DNA from: an uncultured Bacteroidota bacterium
GTDB lineage: Bacteria > Bacteroidota > Bacteroidia > Flavobacteriales_F > PHOS-HE28
Direction: 5' to 3'
DNA length: 64,000 nt
Assembly: GCA_902826215.1 (NCBI GenBank)
Contig: CADEDY010000001.1
Span: forward strand, 434,001-498,000
Shown here: piece by piece, positions 15,969 to 24,335 of the stretch
Layout: each line of letters starts with the position of its first letter
How positions within the stretch are numbered: the stretch's first letter is position 1
Notes under the pieces: generated by a model
The model's input: only the letters and a program-made list of their open reading frames with translations
Database searches by the model: none
What the model was told of the DNA's origin: nothing
Made by a program: the position numbers and the translations under genes

Positions 15969-16994
15969 ATGAAGACACTCGAACAGATCGCCCAAGACCG
16001 CATCCTCGTCCTCGACGGCGCCATGGGCACCATGATCCAGAAGCTCGGCCTCACCGAGGAGGACTTCCATCCCAAGGGCATGGAAGAGCACCCCATCCTG
16101 CTCAAGGGTAACAACGAACTGCTTTCCCTTTCTCGCCCGGAGGCCATCCGCACCATCCACGAGCAATACCTGGCCGCGGGTGCCGACATCGTGGAGACCA
16201 ACACCTTCAGCGCCACCACCATCGCGCAGGCCGAACACCAGTGCGAACATTTGGTGCGCGAGATCAACGTGCGCAGTGCCCAACTCGCCAAGGAAGCGTG
16301 CGCCAAGTACACCGCCATGGATCCTTCGAAACCGCGCTTCGCAGCCGGTGCCATCGGTCCCATGAACAAGACCGCATCGCTCAGCCCCGATGTCAACGAC
16401 CCCGGCTACCGCGCCGTCACCTTCGATGAACTGGTGAAAGCCTACAGCGAACAGGTCGAGGCGCTGCTGGACGGCGGCGTGGACCTCCTGCTGGTGGAGA
16501 CCATCTTCGACACCCTCAACGCCAAAGCCGCGTTCTACGCCATCGAAGAAGTGTTCGAGAAGCGCAACAGGCGTGTGCCCGTCATGTGCAGCGTCACCAT
16601 CACCGACGCCAGCGGCCGCACCCTCAGCGGGCAGACCATCGACGCCTTCCTCATCAGCATGCAGCACGTGCCGCTCTTCAGCATGGGCCTTAACTGCGCA
16701 CTGGGCGCGGCACAGATGCGGCCCTACCTCGAAGTGATCGCCGACCAAGCAACCTGTCGCACCAGCGTATACCCCAACGCCGGCCTGCCCGACCAGATGG
16801 GCGAGTACCGTGAATCACCGGAGGTCACGGCCAAGCTTGTAGGCGAGTTCATGGCCAACGGCTGGGTGAACGTAGTGGGCGGTTGTTGCGGGACCACGCC
16901 GGAGCATATTGCGGCTTTAGCAGCAGAAGCCAAGCGGCACGCACCACGCCCGATCGTTGCACCCGTAGCGTCGACCCACGGGGTCGACCGTTGA
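15969..16994 (+). CDS. Methionine synthase, homocysteine-binding part (split MetH, N-terminal gene)
   Basis: This 341-residue protein is the homocysteine S-methyltransferase (Pfam S-methyl_trans) module of cobalamin-dependent methionine synthase, encoded as a separate gene as in many Bacteroidota. It begins with ILVLDGAMGTMIQ. The zinc-binding cysteines are Cys243 (GLNCALG) and Cys306-Cys307 (VGGCCGTTPEHI). It transfers the methyl group from cobalamin on the MetH2 partner to homocysteine. ATG 15948 is also in frame; 15969 gives the usual N-terminus. The last residues (VASTHGVDR) are encoded by a palindromic repeat. Expression is controlled by the SAM-I riboswitch. Confidence 0.9.
   Translation: MKTLEQIAQDRILVLDGAMGTMIQKLGLTEEDFHPKGMEEHPILLKGNNELLSLSRPEAIRTIHEQYLAAGADIVETNTFSATTIAQAEHQCEHLVREINVRSAQLAKEACAKYTAMDPSKPRFAAGAIGPMNKTASLSPDVNDPGYRAVTFDELVKAYSEQVEALLDGGVDLLLVETIFDTLNAKAAFYAIEEVFEKRNRRVPVMCSVTITDASGRTLSGQTIDAFLISMQHVPLFSMGLNCALGAAQMRPYLEVIADQATCRTSVYPNAGLPDQMGEYRESPEVTAKLVGEFMANGWVNVVGGCCGTTPEHIAALAAEAKRHAPRPIVAPVASTHGVDR
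16965..16988. repeat. Short palindromic repeat, copy 2, overlapping the 3' end of metH1
   Basis: Same 24-nt element as at 4069-4092 with one base changed (T to G at the centre). Here it is read through as the C-terminal residues of MetH1, just before its TGA stop. Confidence 0.6.
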
Positions 16995-17024
16995 ACATGA
17001 CGATAAGCATGAGCGAGCAGGTTG

Positions 17025-17112
17025 TTGGTTATGTGGGCGTGCCCCCGTCCCAAATGCGGCCGGGGTCGCGCCTGCCTGTCCGGCAGGCAGGCTTTCCGCT
17101 GAGATCGCTCAC
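17025..17112. repeat. Intergenic GC-rich repeat-like element
   Basis: The sequence GGGCGTGCCCCCG...CGGCCGGGGTC...GCTTTCCGCT resembles a non-coding dispersed element I associate with Bacteroidota intergenic regions (GGGCGT-CCCCG / CGGGGTC-GGCTTTCCGCT). It contains a hairpin formed by GCCCCCG and CGGGGTC-type arms. A second palindrome appears to be inserted in it at 17070-17092. No other copy is in this window, so the dispersed nature rests on memory of similar sequences. Confidence 0.4.
17070..17092. repeat. Nested palindrome GCCTGCCTG / CAGGCAGGC
   Basis: A perfect 9-bp stem (17070-17078 with 17084-17092) with loop TCCGG. Removing it restores a continuous GGGGTCGCG-CTTTCCGCT sequence, suggesting insertion into the surrounding element. 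Confidence 0.5.
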
Positions 17113-17138
17113 GCGAGATGACCTAAGCCGCTGAACCC

Positions 17139-17666
17139 ATGACCTCTCGAATTGAGATATTGAAGCAGCGGTCGATCCAGTCCACGATTGGTCTAGTTCA
17201 GGATCGCCTGACAGATGATCTTGTAGCTGAGCTGATCGAAGCCTTGCCTGAGCTTAAGGAGTATTCCATTCTATCTGCCCCGGTGACAACCAAAGCCGAG
17301 CTTAAAGCGCTTGTCGATCTTGTCAAGGAATTCAAGCAGCGGCTTCCAAGTGCACTTCGGGAGGATCTTCGTGATGAATTGACAGAGATCCGGGAGGACT
17401 TGAATTGGATGCTTTCGCAGGAAGGTAAGGCGATTCTTGAACTTGAGTCGTGGGTTCAAGTTGCCAGAAGTGAATTGAACGACCTTCGGACGGTGTTCAT
17501 TGGGCGATCGTGGAAAGACCCTATGGTGCTGATCGTAAATGGTGTTGTAACGTATGAGGAGGAACGTGAGCGTGTTGTCAAACTCATCGAAGTCCTACAA
17601 CCACCGGTCAAGCCCACGTATGCGATCGAACTGGAAAGTGATGAATTGGATCGTCAATTGAACTGA
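17139..17666 (+). CDS. Helical cytoplasmic protein of unknown function inside the metH operon
   Basis: The 175-residue product has no signal peptide or membrane segment. It looks almost entirely alpha-helical and charged, with heptad-like stretches (ELKALVDLVKEFKQRLPSAL, REDLRDELTEIREDLNWML) and a C-terminal alpha/beta part (DPMVLIVNGVVTYEEERERVVKLIEVL). I do not recognise the family. Its base composition is visibly less GC-rich than metH on either side. It lies in an accessory insertion together with the Imm32-like gene 16 nt downstream. It could be a partner of that gene, but it does not resemble a known toxin. Confidence 0.7.
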   Translation: MTSRIEILKQRSIQSTIGLVQDRLTDDLVAELIEALPELKEYSILSAPVTTKAELKALVDLVKEFKQRLPSALREDLRDELTEIREDLNWMLSQEGKAILELESWVQVARSELNDLRTVFIGRSWKDPMVLIVNGVVTYEEERERVVKLIEVLQPPVKPTYAIELESDELDRQLN

Positions 17667-17674
17667 GGCGCTGG

Positions 17675-17716
17675 TCATCTGATGGAAATGAACATCCCCA
17701 CCTACTCCGACCTCGA
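17675..17716 (+). repeat. Duplicated metH2 5' end, copy A (at the start of the Imm32-like gene)
   Basis: This segment contains TCTGAT, a start codon and the codons for IPTYS-D-LE. It matches 18041-18079 except for a 3-nt in-frame indel and a few substitutions. It supplies the leader, start and first residues of the Imm32-like gene. Confidence 0.75.
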
Positions 17717-18005
17717 ATCACATCCAATAGGACCAATGCAACTCGTCATCGACCTGCCTGACTATGATCCAACCAAGGGCCTTCAGTACAAGTGGGAGCA
17801 TGGCTTTTGCATCAAGGTGCTCATGGACAATGAGGGCGTGACCATTCAAGGCAACAATGAAGGCCTTCGTTCACTCGCATATCATCTCCTGTCACTGGCG
17901 AATGAAGAAGTACCTCGGACAAGCCACATTCACCTTGACAGTGACAGCGGGCTTGAGGATGGTTCAGCCGCACTCATCATTTCCAAAGAACTCGAGTGCC
18001 CATGA
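17682..18005 (+). CDS. Imm32-like immunity protein with a metH2-derived N-terminus
   Basis: This 107-residue protein resembles the Imm32 family of polymorphic-toxin immunity proteins: a short beta region, then the family signature 'IQGNNEGLRSLAYHLLSLA', 'VPRTSHIHLD' and a final acidic strand with 'GSAALIISKE'. Its first residues (NIPTYSDLE) nearly copy the N-terminus of the MetH2 protein encoded just downstream. The nucleotide sequence around both starts is duplicated, so the ORF looks chimeric. The native Imm32 start may correspond to the Met at 17736 (MQLVIDLP). No cognate toxin is visible. Base composition is lower in GC than the flanks. Confidence 0.75.
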   Translation: MEMNIPTYSDLESHPIGPMQLVIDLPDYDPTKGLQYKWEHGFCIKVLMDNEGVTIQGNNEGLRSLAYHLLSLANEEVPRTSHIHLDSDSGLEDGSAALIISKELECP

Positions 18006-18040
18006 CGCTAGTTCCATTTTCTGATCGTCTGATTTTCTGA

Positions 18041-18079
18041 TCCTCTGATCGACATGATCCCCACCTACTCCGGCCTAGA
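18041..18079 (+). repeat. Duplicated metH2 5' end, copy B (native metH2 start)
   Basis: Leader TCTGAT, ATG and the codons for IPTYSGLE at the true metH2 start. Partner of 17675-17716, with 325 nt between the copies. Confidence 0.75.
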
Positions 18080-20786
18080 GCCGCTCCGCATATTCAAGGA
18101 GAGCAACTTCGTCAACATCGGCGAACGCACCAACGTCACGGGCAGTGCGGCCTTCCGCAAGCTGATCAAGAACGGCAACTACGATGAGGCCGTGAGCGTG
18201 GCCCGCCAGCAGGTGGAGAACGGCGCGCAGATCATCGATGTGAACATGGACGAAGGCTTGATCGATGGCGTGCAGGCCATGACCAAGTTCCTCAACCTCA
18301 TCGCCGCAGAGCCCGATATAGCGCGCGTGCCGGTGATGGTGGACAGCAGCAAGTTCAGCGTGATCGAAGCGGGCCTGAAGTGTTTGCAAGGCAAAGGCAT
18401 CGCCAACAGCATCAGCCTGAAGGAAGGGGAGGAGGAATTCCTGCGCCAGGCCAAGATCATCCGTCGCCTCGGTGCAGCAGCCGTGGTGATGTGTTTCGAC
18501 GAGCAAGGCCAGGCCGACAACTACGAGCGCCGCATCCAGATCGCGCAACGCGCCTACGACCTGCTCACGCAGAAAGCGGGTTACCCGCCGCACGACATCA
18601 TCATCGACCCGAACATCCTCACGGTGGCCACGGGCATGAGCGAGCACGATCGTTACGCCATCGACTACATCGAGGCCGTGCGCTGGATCAAGCAACACCT
18701 GCCCGGTGCCTTGGTGAGCGGTGGCGTGAGCAACGTGAGCTTCAGCTTCCGAGGCAACGAACCGGTGCGCGAAGCTATCCACACCGCCTTCCTCTTCCAC
18801 GCCATCCAGGCGGGCATGGACATGGGCATCGTCAACGCCGGGCAGATCGGTGTGTACGATGACATCCCGAAAGACCTGCTGGAACACGTGGAGGATGTGT
18901 TGCTCGCACGGCGCCCCGATGCCACCGAGCGCATGGTCACCTTCGCGGAACAGTTCAAGGGAGCGCCGAGTGCAGAGGTGGTGGCCGCGCAAGCCGCATG
19001 GCGCGAAGGCACCGTGGAAGAGCGCTTGAAACACGCGTTGGTACACGGCAACACCGAGTTCATCGAAGCCGACACAGAAGAGGCCCGTGTGAAATACCAC
19101 GAGCCCGTGCTGGTGATCGAAGGTCCCTTGATGGCCGGCATGACGGTGGTGGGTGACCTCTTCGGAGCGGGCAAGATGTTCCTGCCGCAAGTGGTGAAGA
19201 GCGCGCGCGTGATGAAACGCGCAGTGGCGTATTTGGAACCCTTCCTCGAAGCGAAGAAACAAGAGAAAGCGGCCGCCTCACCCCAACCCCTCTCCCAAGG
19301 AGAGGGGCTTTCCACCCTAGGGACTCGTCAAGAGGGTGCCAAGAAAGTCCTGCTGGCCACGGTGAAAGGCGATGTGCACGACATCGGCAAGAACATCGTG
19401 GGTGTGATCCTCGCGTGCAATGGCTGGCAAGTGATCGACCTGGGCGTGATGGTGCAGAGCGCGACGATCCTGAAGACCGCACGCGAAATGCAAGTGGACA
19501 TCATCGGCCTCAGCGGATTGATAACACCGTCGCTGGATGAGATGGTCCACGTGGCGAAGGAGATGGAACGCGAAGGCTTCGAGACACCGTTGTTGATCGG
19601 CGGTGCCACCACGAGCCGTGTGCATACCGCCGTGCGCATCGCGCCGCACTATAGCAAGCCGGTGGTGCATGTGATCGATGCTTCGCGCAGCGTGAACGTG
19701 GTGAGCAACTTGCTCAGCGACAACGAGCGCACGCGCTACGAAAGCGAGCTGAAGGACGAGTATGCCCGGGTGCGCACGCAGTATGAAGGCAACCAGCGCG
19801 AGAAGGAATACGTGCCGTTGGCCGAAGCGCGGCAGAAGAAGTTCACCATCGACTGGAACGCCGAGCATCCGATCGCGCCCAAGAGCACCGGCGTCTTCAC
19901 CTTCCGCAATTTCCCGCTGGACCAACTGGTGCCCTACATCGACTGGACGCCCTTCTTCATGGCGTGGGAACTGGCGGGCAAATTTCCGAGGATCCTCACC
20001 GACGAGGTAGTAGGTGTGGAAGCCACGCGGTTGTACAATGATGCCCGTGCGATGCTGGACCGCATCGTCAAGGAGCAATGGTTGCAGGCGCACGGCGTGG
20101 CGGCCATCTGGCCTGCGAACACCGTGGACGATGACGACATCGAACTCTACACTGATGCGTCGCGCAACAAGGTGGTCGGTCGTTTCCAGACCATGCGCCA
20201 ACAATCGAAGAAGGCGCCCGGTGTGCCTTACATCGCACTCGCCGATTTCATCGCACCAAAAGGAACTCCGGACTACGTGGGTGGTTTCGCCGTCACCACA
20301 GGCCATGGCGTGGATGAACGCGTGAAACGGTTCGAGGACAAGCAGGACGACTACAGCGCGATCCTCTTGAAAGCCCTCGCCGATCGGTTGGCCGAAGCCT
20401 TCGCCGAGAAACTGCACGAGACCATCCGCAAAGAGATCTGGGGCTACGCCGAAAAGGAAGCCCTGGACAACGACGCCTTGATCAAGGAAGCGTACGACGG
20501 CATCCGTCCCGCACCGGGTTATCCGGCCTGCCCCGATCACACCGAGAAACCCGAGCTCTTCCGCCTGCTCGATGCCACGAAGCACACGGGCATCACCCTT
20601 ACTGAAGGCTTGGCGATGTACCCGACCGCAGCGGTGAGCGGCTTCTACTTCGCGCATCCCAAGAGCAAGTACTTCGGCGTGGGTCGCTTGGGCAGGGACC
20701 AGGTCCAGGACATGGCCGGTCGCAAAGGCGAAAGCACCGAATGGATGGAGCGTTGGCTAGGTAGCAACCTGGGCTACGAACCCTGA
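18054..20786 (+). CDS. metH: Cobalamin-dependent methionine synthase, pterin/B12/activation part (split MetH, C-terminal gene)
   Basis: This 910-residue protein carries the methyltetrahydrofolate-binding domain ([14 protein letters not shown] near residue 20, then [11 protein letters not shown]), the helical cap, the B12-binding Rossmann domain and the SAM-dependent activation domain. In the B12 domain, GDVHDIGKN has His442 as the cobalt ligand. The activation domain includes [15 protein letters not shown]. With the upstream homocysteine module it reconstitutes full MetH. Residues ~406-428 between cap and B12 domain ([11 protein letters not shown]...TRQEG) have no counterpart in E. coli MetH and are encoded by a palindromic repeat. 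The start is the ATG at 18054 inside a duplicated segment. It is the distal gene of the SAM-I operon. Confidence 0.95.
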   Translation: MIPTYSGLEPLRIFKESNFVNIGERTNVTGSAAFRKLIKNGNYDEAVSVARQQVENGAQIIDVNMDEGLIDGVQAMTKFLNLIAAEPDIARVPVMVDSSKFSVIEAGLKCLQGKGIANSISLKEGEEEFLRQAKIIRRLGAAAVVMCFDEQGQADNYERRIQIAQRAYDLLTQKAGYPPHDIIIDPNILTVATGMSEHDRYAIDYIEAVRWIKQHLPGALVSGGVSNVSFSFRGNEPVREAIHTAFLFHAIQAGMDMGIVNAGQIGVYDDIPKDLLEHVEDVLLARRPDATERMVTFAEQFKGAPSAEVVAAQAAWREGTVEERLKHALVHGNTEFIEADTEEARVKYHEPVLVIEGPLMAGMTVVGDLFGAGKMFLPQVVKSARVMKRAVAYLEPFLEAKKQEKAAASPQPLSQGEGLSTLGTRQEGAKKVLLATVKGDVHDIGKNIVGVILACNGWQVIDLGVMVQSATILKTAREMQVDIIGLSGLITPSLDEMVHVAKEMEREGFETPLLIGGATTSRVHTAVRIAPHYSKPVVHVIDASRSVNVVSNLLSDNERTRYESELKDEYARVRTQYEGNQREKEYVPLAEARQKKFTIDWNAEHPIAPKSTGVFTFRNFPLDQLVPYIDWTPFFMAWELAGKFPRILTDEVVGVEATRLYNDARAMLDRIVKEQWLQAHGVAAIWPANTVDDDDIELYTDASRNKVVGRFQTMRQQSKKAPGVPYIALADFIAPKGTPDYVGGFAVTTGHGVDERVKRFEDKQDDYSAILLKALADRLAEAFAEKLHETIRKEIWGYAEKEALDNDALIKEAYDGIRPAPGYPACPDHTEKPELFRLLDATKHTGITLTEGLAMYPTAAVSGFYFAHPKSKYFGVGRLGRDQVQDMAGRKGESTEWMERWLGSNLGYEP
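19277..19313. repeat. Palindromic repeat inserted in frame in metH2
   Basis: CCCCTCTCC (19287-19295), loop CAA and GGAGAGGGG (19299-19307) form a perfect 9-bp hairpin, flanked by CTCACCCCAA and CTTT. Similar CCCCTCTCC-type palindromes are frequent between genes in environmental bacterial genomes. Here the element is translated as [10 protein letters not shown] in the linker before the B12 domain. Confidence 0.7.
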
Positions 20787-20815
20787 ACCGCCTTCCTGCG
20801 TATGCACGGGCCGAT

Positions 20816-22039
20816 ATGTTCCGCTCGTTCCTCTCCCTGCTCGCAGCATGGTCTTTCCTCCCGCTTTGGGCACAGCCCCAAGTGCAGTTCACCCAGGACA
20901 ATGGTGACTGTACCGGTGCCATTTTCATCACCGATTCGGTCTACCGGACGGATCAAGCGGTCCGTGGCTTCGGTAACAAGCTGGAGATCAAGGAGAATCC
21001 TGCCGATCACACCCAGTGGTTCGAGCGCGAGCACCATACCATCTGGTACAAGTTCAGGGTGCCGGTGAAGTGCAACCTCACCTTCGACATCGTCCCGAAC
21101 GACGTAGCTGACGACTTCGACTTCATCCTATTCGAAGGCGCGATCCCAGGCATCTGCGACAAGATCGCCAGCAAGCAGGTGCAGCCGATCCGCTCCAACA
21201 TATCCCGGAACGACCCTTCCCTTGCTTCCAAGTGTGGGTTGAGCAAGGCGTCCACCGATGATTTCGTGCGCTCCGGTGTAGGCTCGAGCTACAGCCGTTC
21301 GTTGGAAGTGGAAGAAGGTCAATTGTTCTACTTGGTGGTTGACGCGCAGGACCGTCCGCGCGGAGGCTACTCCATTCTCTTTCATTACGACCCACCACCC
21401 CCGCCGCCGCCCGTGGAGAAGGAAAAGCCCCAGCAGCACCTCGTCATCACGATCGTCGACGCCAAAACAGGCAAGCCTGTGGATGCATCCTTGACCATCG
21501 ACGGCATGCAGTTCGACAAAGTGGTGGAGGCAAATGGCAAGAGCCGGTACGAGTACGATATGGACGTGTACCGGAACATCAAGGTCGGGTGCACGCGTAA
21601 AGGCTACATGTTCACTACCGTGCGCATGAAGGGGAATACCGAACCCGAGGTCGCGGTCGATATCAAATTGGTGCCCATCAGCGCGGGCGAGAAGGTGGTG
21701 TTGGACGATATCCGATTCGTCGGGAACGAGGACAAAGTGATGCGCCAATCCGAGGCCTCCCTGCTCCTGTTGCTGCGTTTCATGCAGGAGAACCCCAAAG
21801 TGAAGATCGAAGTGCAAGGGCACGTGAACGGCCCGACCTTCAAGAACAAGAAGGAGTTCATTGACCTGAGCACCGCTCGCGCCAAGACCGTTTGCGACTT
21901 CCTTCTCGTCAACGAGATCGATCCAGAGCGCATCTCCTATCAGGGGCTCGGCAACTCCGAGATGCTCTTCCCGGAACCGAAGAACAAGGAGCAGAGCGAG
22001 GCCAATCGCCGTGTGGAAGTGAAGGTGCTGGGAATGTGA
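20816..22039 (+). CDS. OmpA-family outer-membrane/peptidoglycan protein with N-terminal beta domain
   Basis: The 407-residue product has a signal peptide (MFRSFLSLLAAWSFLPLWAQ). A beta-sandwich-like domain follows with TIWYKFRVPVKCNLTFDIVP, resembling the carbohydrate-binding-like modules that precede OmpA domains in Bacteroidota. Next come a PPPPPPPVEKEKP linker, a carboxypeptidase-regulatory-like segment (VDAKTGKPVDASLTIDG) and a C-terminal OmpA domain. The peptidoglycan-binding loop 'LSTARAKTVCDFLL' and 'EANRRVEVKV' are visible in the last domain. It probably links the outer membrane to the cell wall. It begins 29 nt after metH2 but is functionally unrelated. Confidence 0.85.
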   Translation: MFRSFLSLLAAWSFLPLWAQPQVQFTQDNGDCTGAIFITDSVYRTDQAVRGFGNKLEIKENPADHTQWFEREHHTIWYKFRVPVKCNLTFDIVPNDVADDFDFILFEGAIPGICDKIASKQVQPIRSNISRNDPSLASKCGLSKASTDDFVRSGVGSSYSRSLEVEEGQLFYLVVDAQDRPRGGYSILFHYDPPPPPPPVEKEKPQQHLVITIVDAKTGKPVDASLTIDGMQFDKVVEANGKSRYEYDMDVYRNIKVGCTRKGYMFTTVRMKGNTEPEVAVDIKLVPISAGEKVVLDDIRFVGNEDKVMRQSEASLLLLLRFMQENPKVKIEVQGHVNGPTFKNKKEFIDLSTARAKTVCDFLLVNEIDPERISYQGLGNSEMLFPEPKNKEQSEANRRVEVKVLGM

Positions 22040-22124
22040 GAACGCTCCACGGGCATCGTTACGACGATCCATTCCGGGCATTCACCATCTGCCCACGCCT
22101 TCCACCGTTCGTCATAAGCGCCGC

Positions 22125-22152
22125 TTGAAGTAGGTCAAGCGCGGTAGTTTTG
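22125..22152 (+). promoter_or_regulatory. Promoter of the tolC-like gene (TTG-N17-TAGTTTTG)
   Basis: A TTG at 22125-22127 and an exact TAnnTTTG (TAGTTTTG, 22145-22152) are 17 nt apart, the best -33/-7 pair in the window. An inverted repeat (GCTTGA-AGTAGG-TCAAGC) covers the spacer and could be an operator. The gene starts 35 nt downstream. Confidence 0.6.
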
Positions 22153-22186
22153 ATCGGTGCTCCGGCTTAACCGGGCATCGATCGCC

Positions 22187-23602
22187 ATGCGCTACCTCTC
22201 GATCCTACTCCTGCTCGCTACTTCATCATCATTCGCTCAGGGTCCGTGGACCTTGGAGCAGTGCGTGGGTCGTGCCGAGGCCAAGAACCTCGGCATCCGC
22301 AGCGCGGCGTATGACAAGGATCTCGCTCAGGTGGGTGAATGGGGCGCCAAATGGGGCTTCCTGCCCGATCTGAACGCAGCGGCTACGCACGGCTACAACT
22401 GGGGTCAGACCATCGACCGTTATACCAACACCTTCGCTACGGATCGCGTGCGCACGAACAATTTCTATTTGGGAAGTAATTGGACCTTGTTCGGTGGACT
22501 CGCTCAACAGAATCAATTCCGCAAGGCAAAACTGGACAACAGTTCTGCGGAAGAAGGCTTGGCCGCTGCGCGTGTCGACGTGCAGTCCAACGTAGTGGCC
22601 CGCTTCATGGAGATGTTGAGTGCGGAGGAGCGCATCAAGGCGGCCACGGTGAATGCGGACCGCACGCGGGAACAGATCACGTTCACGGAAGCTCTGGTAG
22701 AGGCAGGTCGCACAGCACGCGTTGAATTGTTGGACATCCGATCGCAATTGGCCCGGGAAGAATACGACATCATCACGGCGGAGAACCAGTACCAACAAGC
22801 TCGACTGCGCATGGCCCAGCTGCTGCAGCTTTCGCCGCAAGAGGCGGATGCGTTCAGCATAACCGCACCAGCGCTGCAAGCCTTCGATCCCCAGGAGCCG
22901 ACCGCGACCGTGGCTCAGGTGATGCAGCGCGTTCTGGAAACGCACCCGGCATTCAAGCAGAGCAAATTGAATGTGGAGAGCGCAGAACGTTCGGTGGAGA
23001 TCGCTCGCGCCGGTGGCATCCCTTCACTTCGGTTCAGCGCGAACGTGGCTTCGGGTTATTCGGGGCGCGACGAGGTGATCGTCGGCGAGCCCATCGTTGG
23101 CGCGCCATCCGTTGCTGGCTTCACCGAATCGGGAGAGCTGGTCTACACCCCGAACTACTCCTTCAATACGGCCACGAAGTCGTTCAACGAGCAACTGAAG
23201 GACAACATCAACTATTCGACCTCTTGGACCCTGAGCATTCCGCTGTTCAACAACATGAACACGCGCACCCAAGCCCAACAAGCGCGGATCCGCTACGAAC
23301 AAGCCCGGTTGCAGCAGACCAGCCAGGAACAGCAACTGCAACTTTCCGTGCAGCAGGCCATTGCCGATCAGCGCGCTGCGTATAGGCAGTACCGGGCTGC
23401 GGCCAATGCCTACGAGGCCTCTCGAGAATCGGTCCGCTATGCCAACGAACGCTTCGAGCAGGGTGCGGTGACCGCTTTGGAACTCAGTACGGCCAAGGCC
23501 AACCTCAACCGGTCCAATGCCGATATGATCACGGCGCGGTACAGCTACCTCATGGCGCTGAAATCGTTGGATATCCTGCAAGGTCTGCCACTGTCGCTGT
23601 AG
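22187..23602 (+). CDS. TolC-family outer-membrane efflux/secretion channel
   Basis: TolC-type proteins form trimeric outer-membrane tunnels for efflux pumps or type I secretion. The 471-residue product has a signal peptide (MRYLSILLLLATSSSFAQ). The two OEP repeats are visible: the N-terminal 'WTLEQCVGRAEAKNLGIRSA', long coiled-coil helices rich in Ala/Gln/Glu, and the second repeat 'YANERFEQGAVTALELSTAKANLNRSNADMI'. Length is typical. No inner-membrane pump or membrane-fusion gene is adjacent, so the partner is encoded elsewhere. It has its own promoter with a possible operator, suggesting regulation. Confidence 0.9.
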   Translation: MRYLSILLLLATSSSFAQGPWTLEQCVGRAEAKNLGIRSAAYDKDLAQVGEWGAKWGFLPDLNAAATHGYNWGQTIDRYTNTFATDRVRTNNFYLGSNWTLFGGLAQQNQFRKAKLDNSSAEEGLAAARVDVQSNVVARFMEMLSAEERIKAATVNADRTREQITFTEALVEAGRTARVELLDIRSQLAREEYDIITAENQYQQARLRMAQLLQLSPQEADAFSITAPALQAFDPQEPTATVAQVMQRVLETHPAFKQSKLNVESAERSVEIARAGGIPSLRFSANVASGYSGRDEVIVGEPIVGAPSVAGFTESGELVYTPNYSFNTATKSFNEQLKDNINYSTSWTLSIPLFNNMNTRTQAQQARIRYEQARLQQTSQEQQLQLSVQQAIADQRAAYRQYRAAANAYEASRESVRYANERFEQGAVTALELSTAKANLNRSNADMITARYSYLMALKSLDILQGLPLSL

Positions 23603-23645
23603 TTCACCTTGTTCTTCCGCCCGCCAAGCGGTTCCTTCGCGGCGC

Positions 23646-24335
23646 ATGCCGTTGATCCTGGCCCTGGAGACCGCCACCAAATTGTGCAGTGTTGCACTCG
23701 CGCGCGATGGTGTAGTGCTCGCCGTGAGCGAGTTGGAGCGCGATACCCATGTGCACGCGGAGAAGCTCAACGTGTTCATCGCCGAGGTGATGGAGAAGGC
23801 AGGCCATTCGTATGCGGACCTCGATGCCGTTGCGGTCGGCATCGGCCCGGGCTCCTATACTGGACTGCGCATCGGCCTGAGTGCGGCGAAGGGGCTATGC
23901 TACGCTTTGGATCGCCCCCTGATCGGGGTGAGCACCTTGGTGAGCTTGGTGGAAAGCGCGACGCAAGTTGGCCTTGGTGATGCCCAAGAACTTTGGCCCA
24001 TGATCGATGCCCGCCGTATGGAGGTGTTCACCCAACCCTACGATCGATCCGGCACGTCCACGGGGTCCGTTGCGCCGCTGATCATCACCACCGAATGGGT
24101 GGATGAAGGCACGACGACACGTGCCGTTTTCGGTGATGGATCCGACAAGGCCACCGAATTCTGGAACGGCCGACCGAACATCATCCACATTCCGGATGTG
24201 CGCCCAACGGCGACCGCGCTATTCGCTGAAGCGGAACGGCGTTTCGGAGCTGGTGACTTCGATGATCTGGCGTATCTCGTTCCGACGTATGGGAAGGAGG
24301 CGAACCTGTCCCATCCGAAGAAGTTGCGGACCTAA
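23646..24335 (+). CDS. tsaB: tRNA threonylcarbamoyladenosine biosynthesis protein TsaB
   Basis: TsaB is the inactive ASKHA-fold partner of TsaD in the t6A37 tRNA modification complex. The 229-residue product starts with 'ILALETATKLCSVAL' (phosphate-1 motif) and has 'AVGIGPGSYTGLRIGLSAAKGL' around residues 60-80, diagnostic for TsaB. Length is normal. The stop overlaps the stop of the convergent repeat-protein gene by 4 nt, so there is no room for a terminator between them. No other tsa gene is in the window. Confidence 0.93.
   Translation: MPLILALETATKLCSVALARDGVVLAVSELERDTHVHAEKLNVFIAEVMEKAGHSYADLDAVAVGIGPGSYTGLRIGLSAAKGLCYALDRPLIGVSTLVSLVESATQVGLGDAQELWPMIDARRMEVFTQPYDRSGTSTGSVAPLIITTEWVDEGTTTRAVFGDGSDKATEFWNGRPNIIHIPDVRPTATALFAEAERRFGAGDFDDLAYLVPTYGKEANLSHPKKLRT

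Noticed and set aside
18017-18050. Short repeated CTGAT motifs before metH2 (possible tandem repeat or operator)
   Set aside because: Four irregular TCTGAT-like units are present, but spacing is uneven and part of this belongs to the duplicated metH2 leader; too weak for a separate regulatory claim.
16995-18050. Transposon or insertion sequence between the metH halves
   Set aside because: No transposase, integrase or terminal inverted repeats were found; only palindromes and a 40-nt duplication are visible.
19317-20657. Long open frame (446 codons) on the minus strand opposite metH2
   Set aside because: It is fully antisense to a well-supported metH2; long antisense frames are expected in GC-rich coding DNA, and its His/Arg/Val-rich product has no domain or signal.
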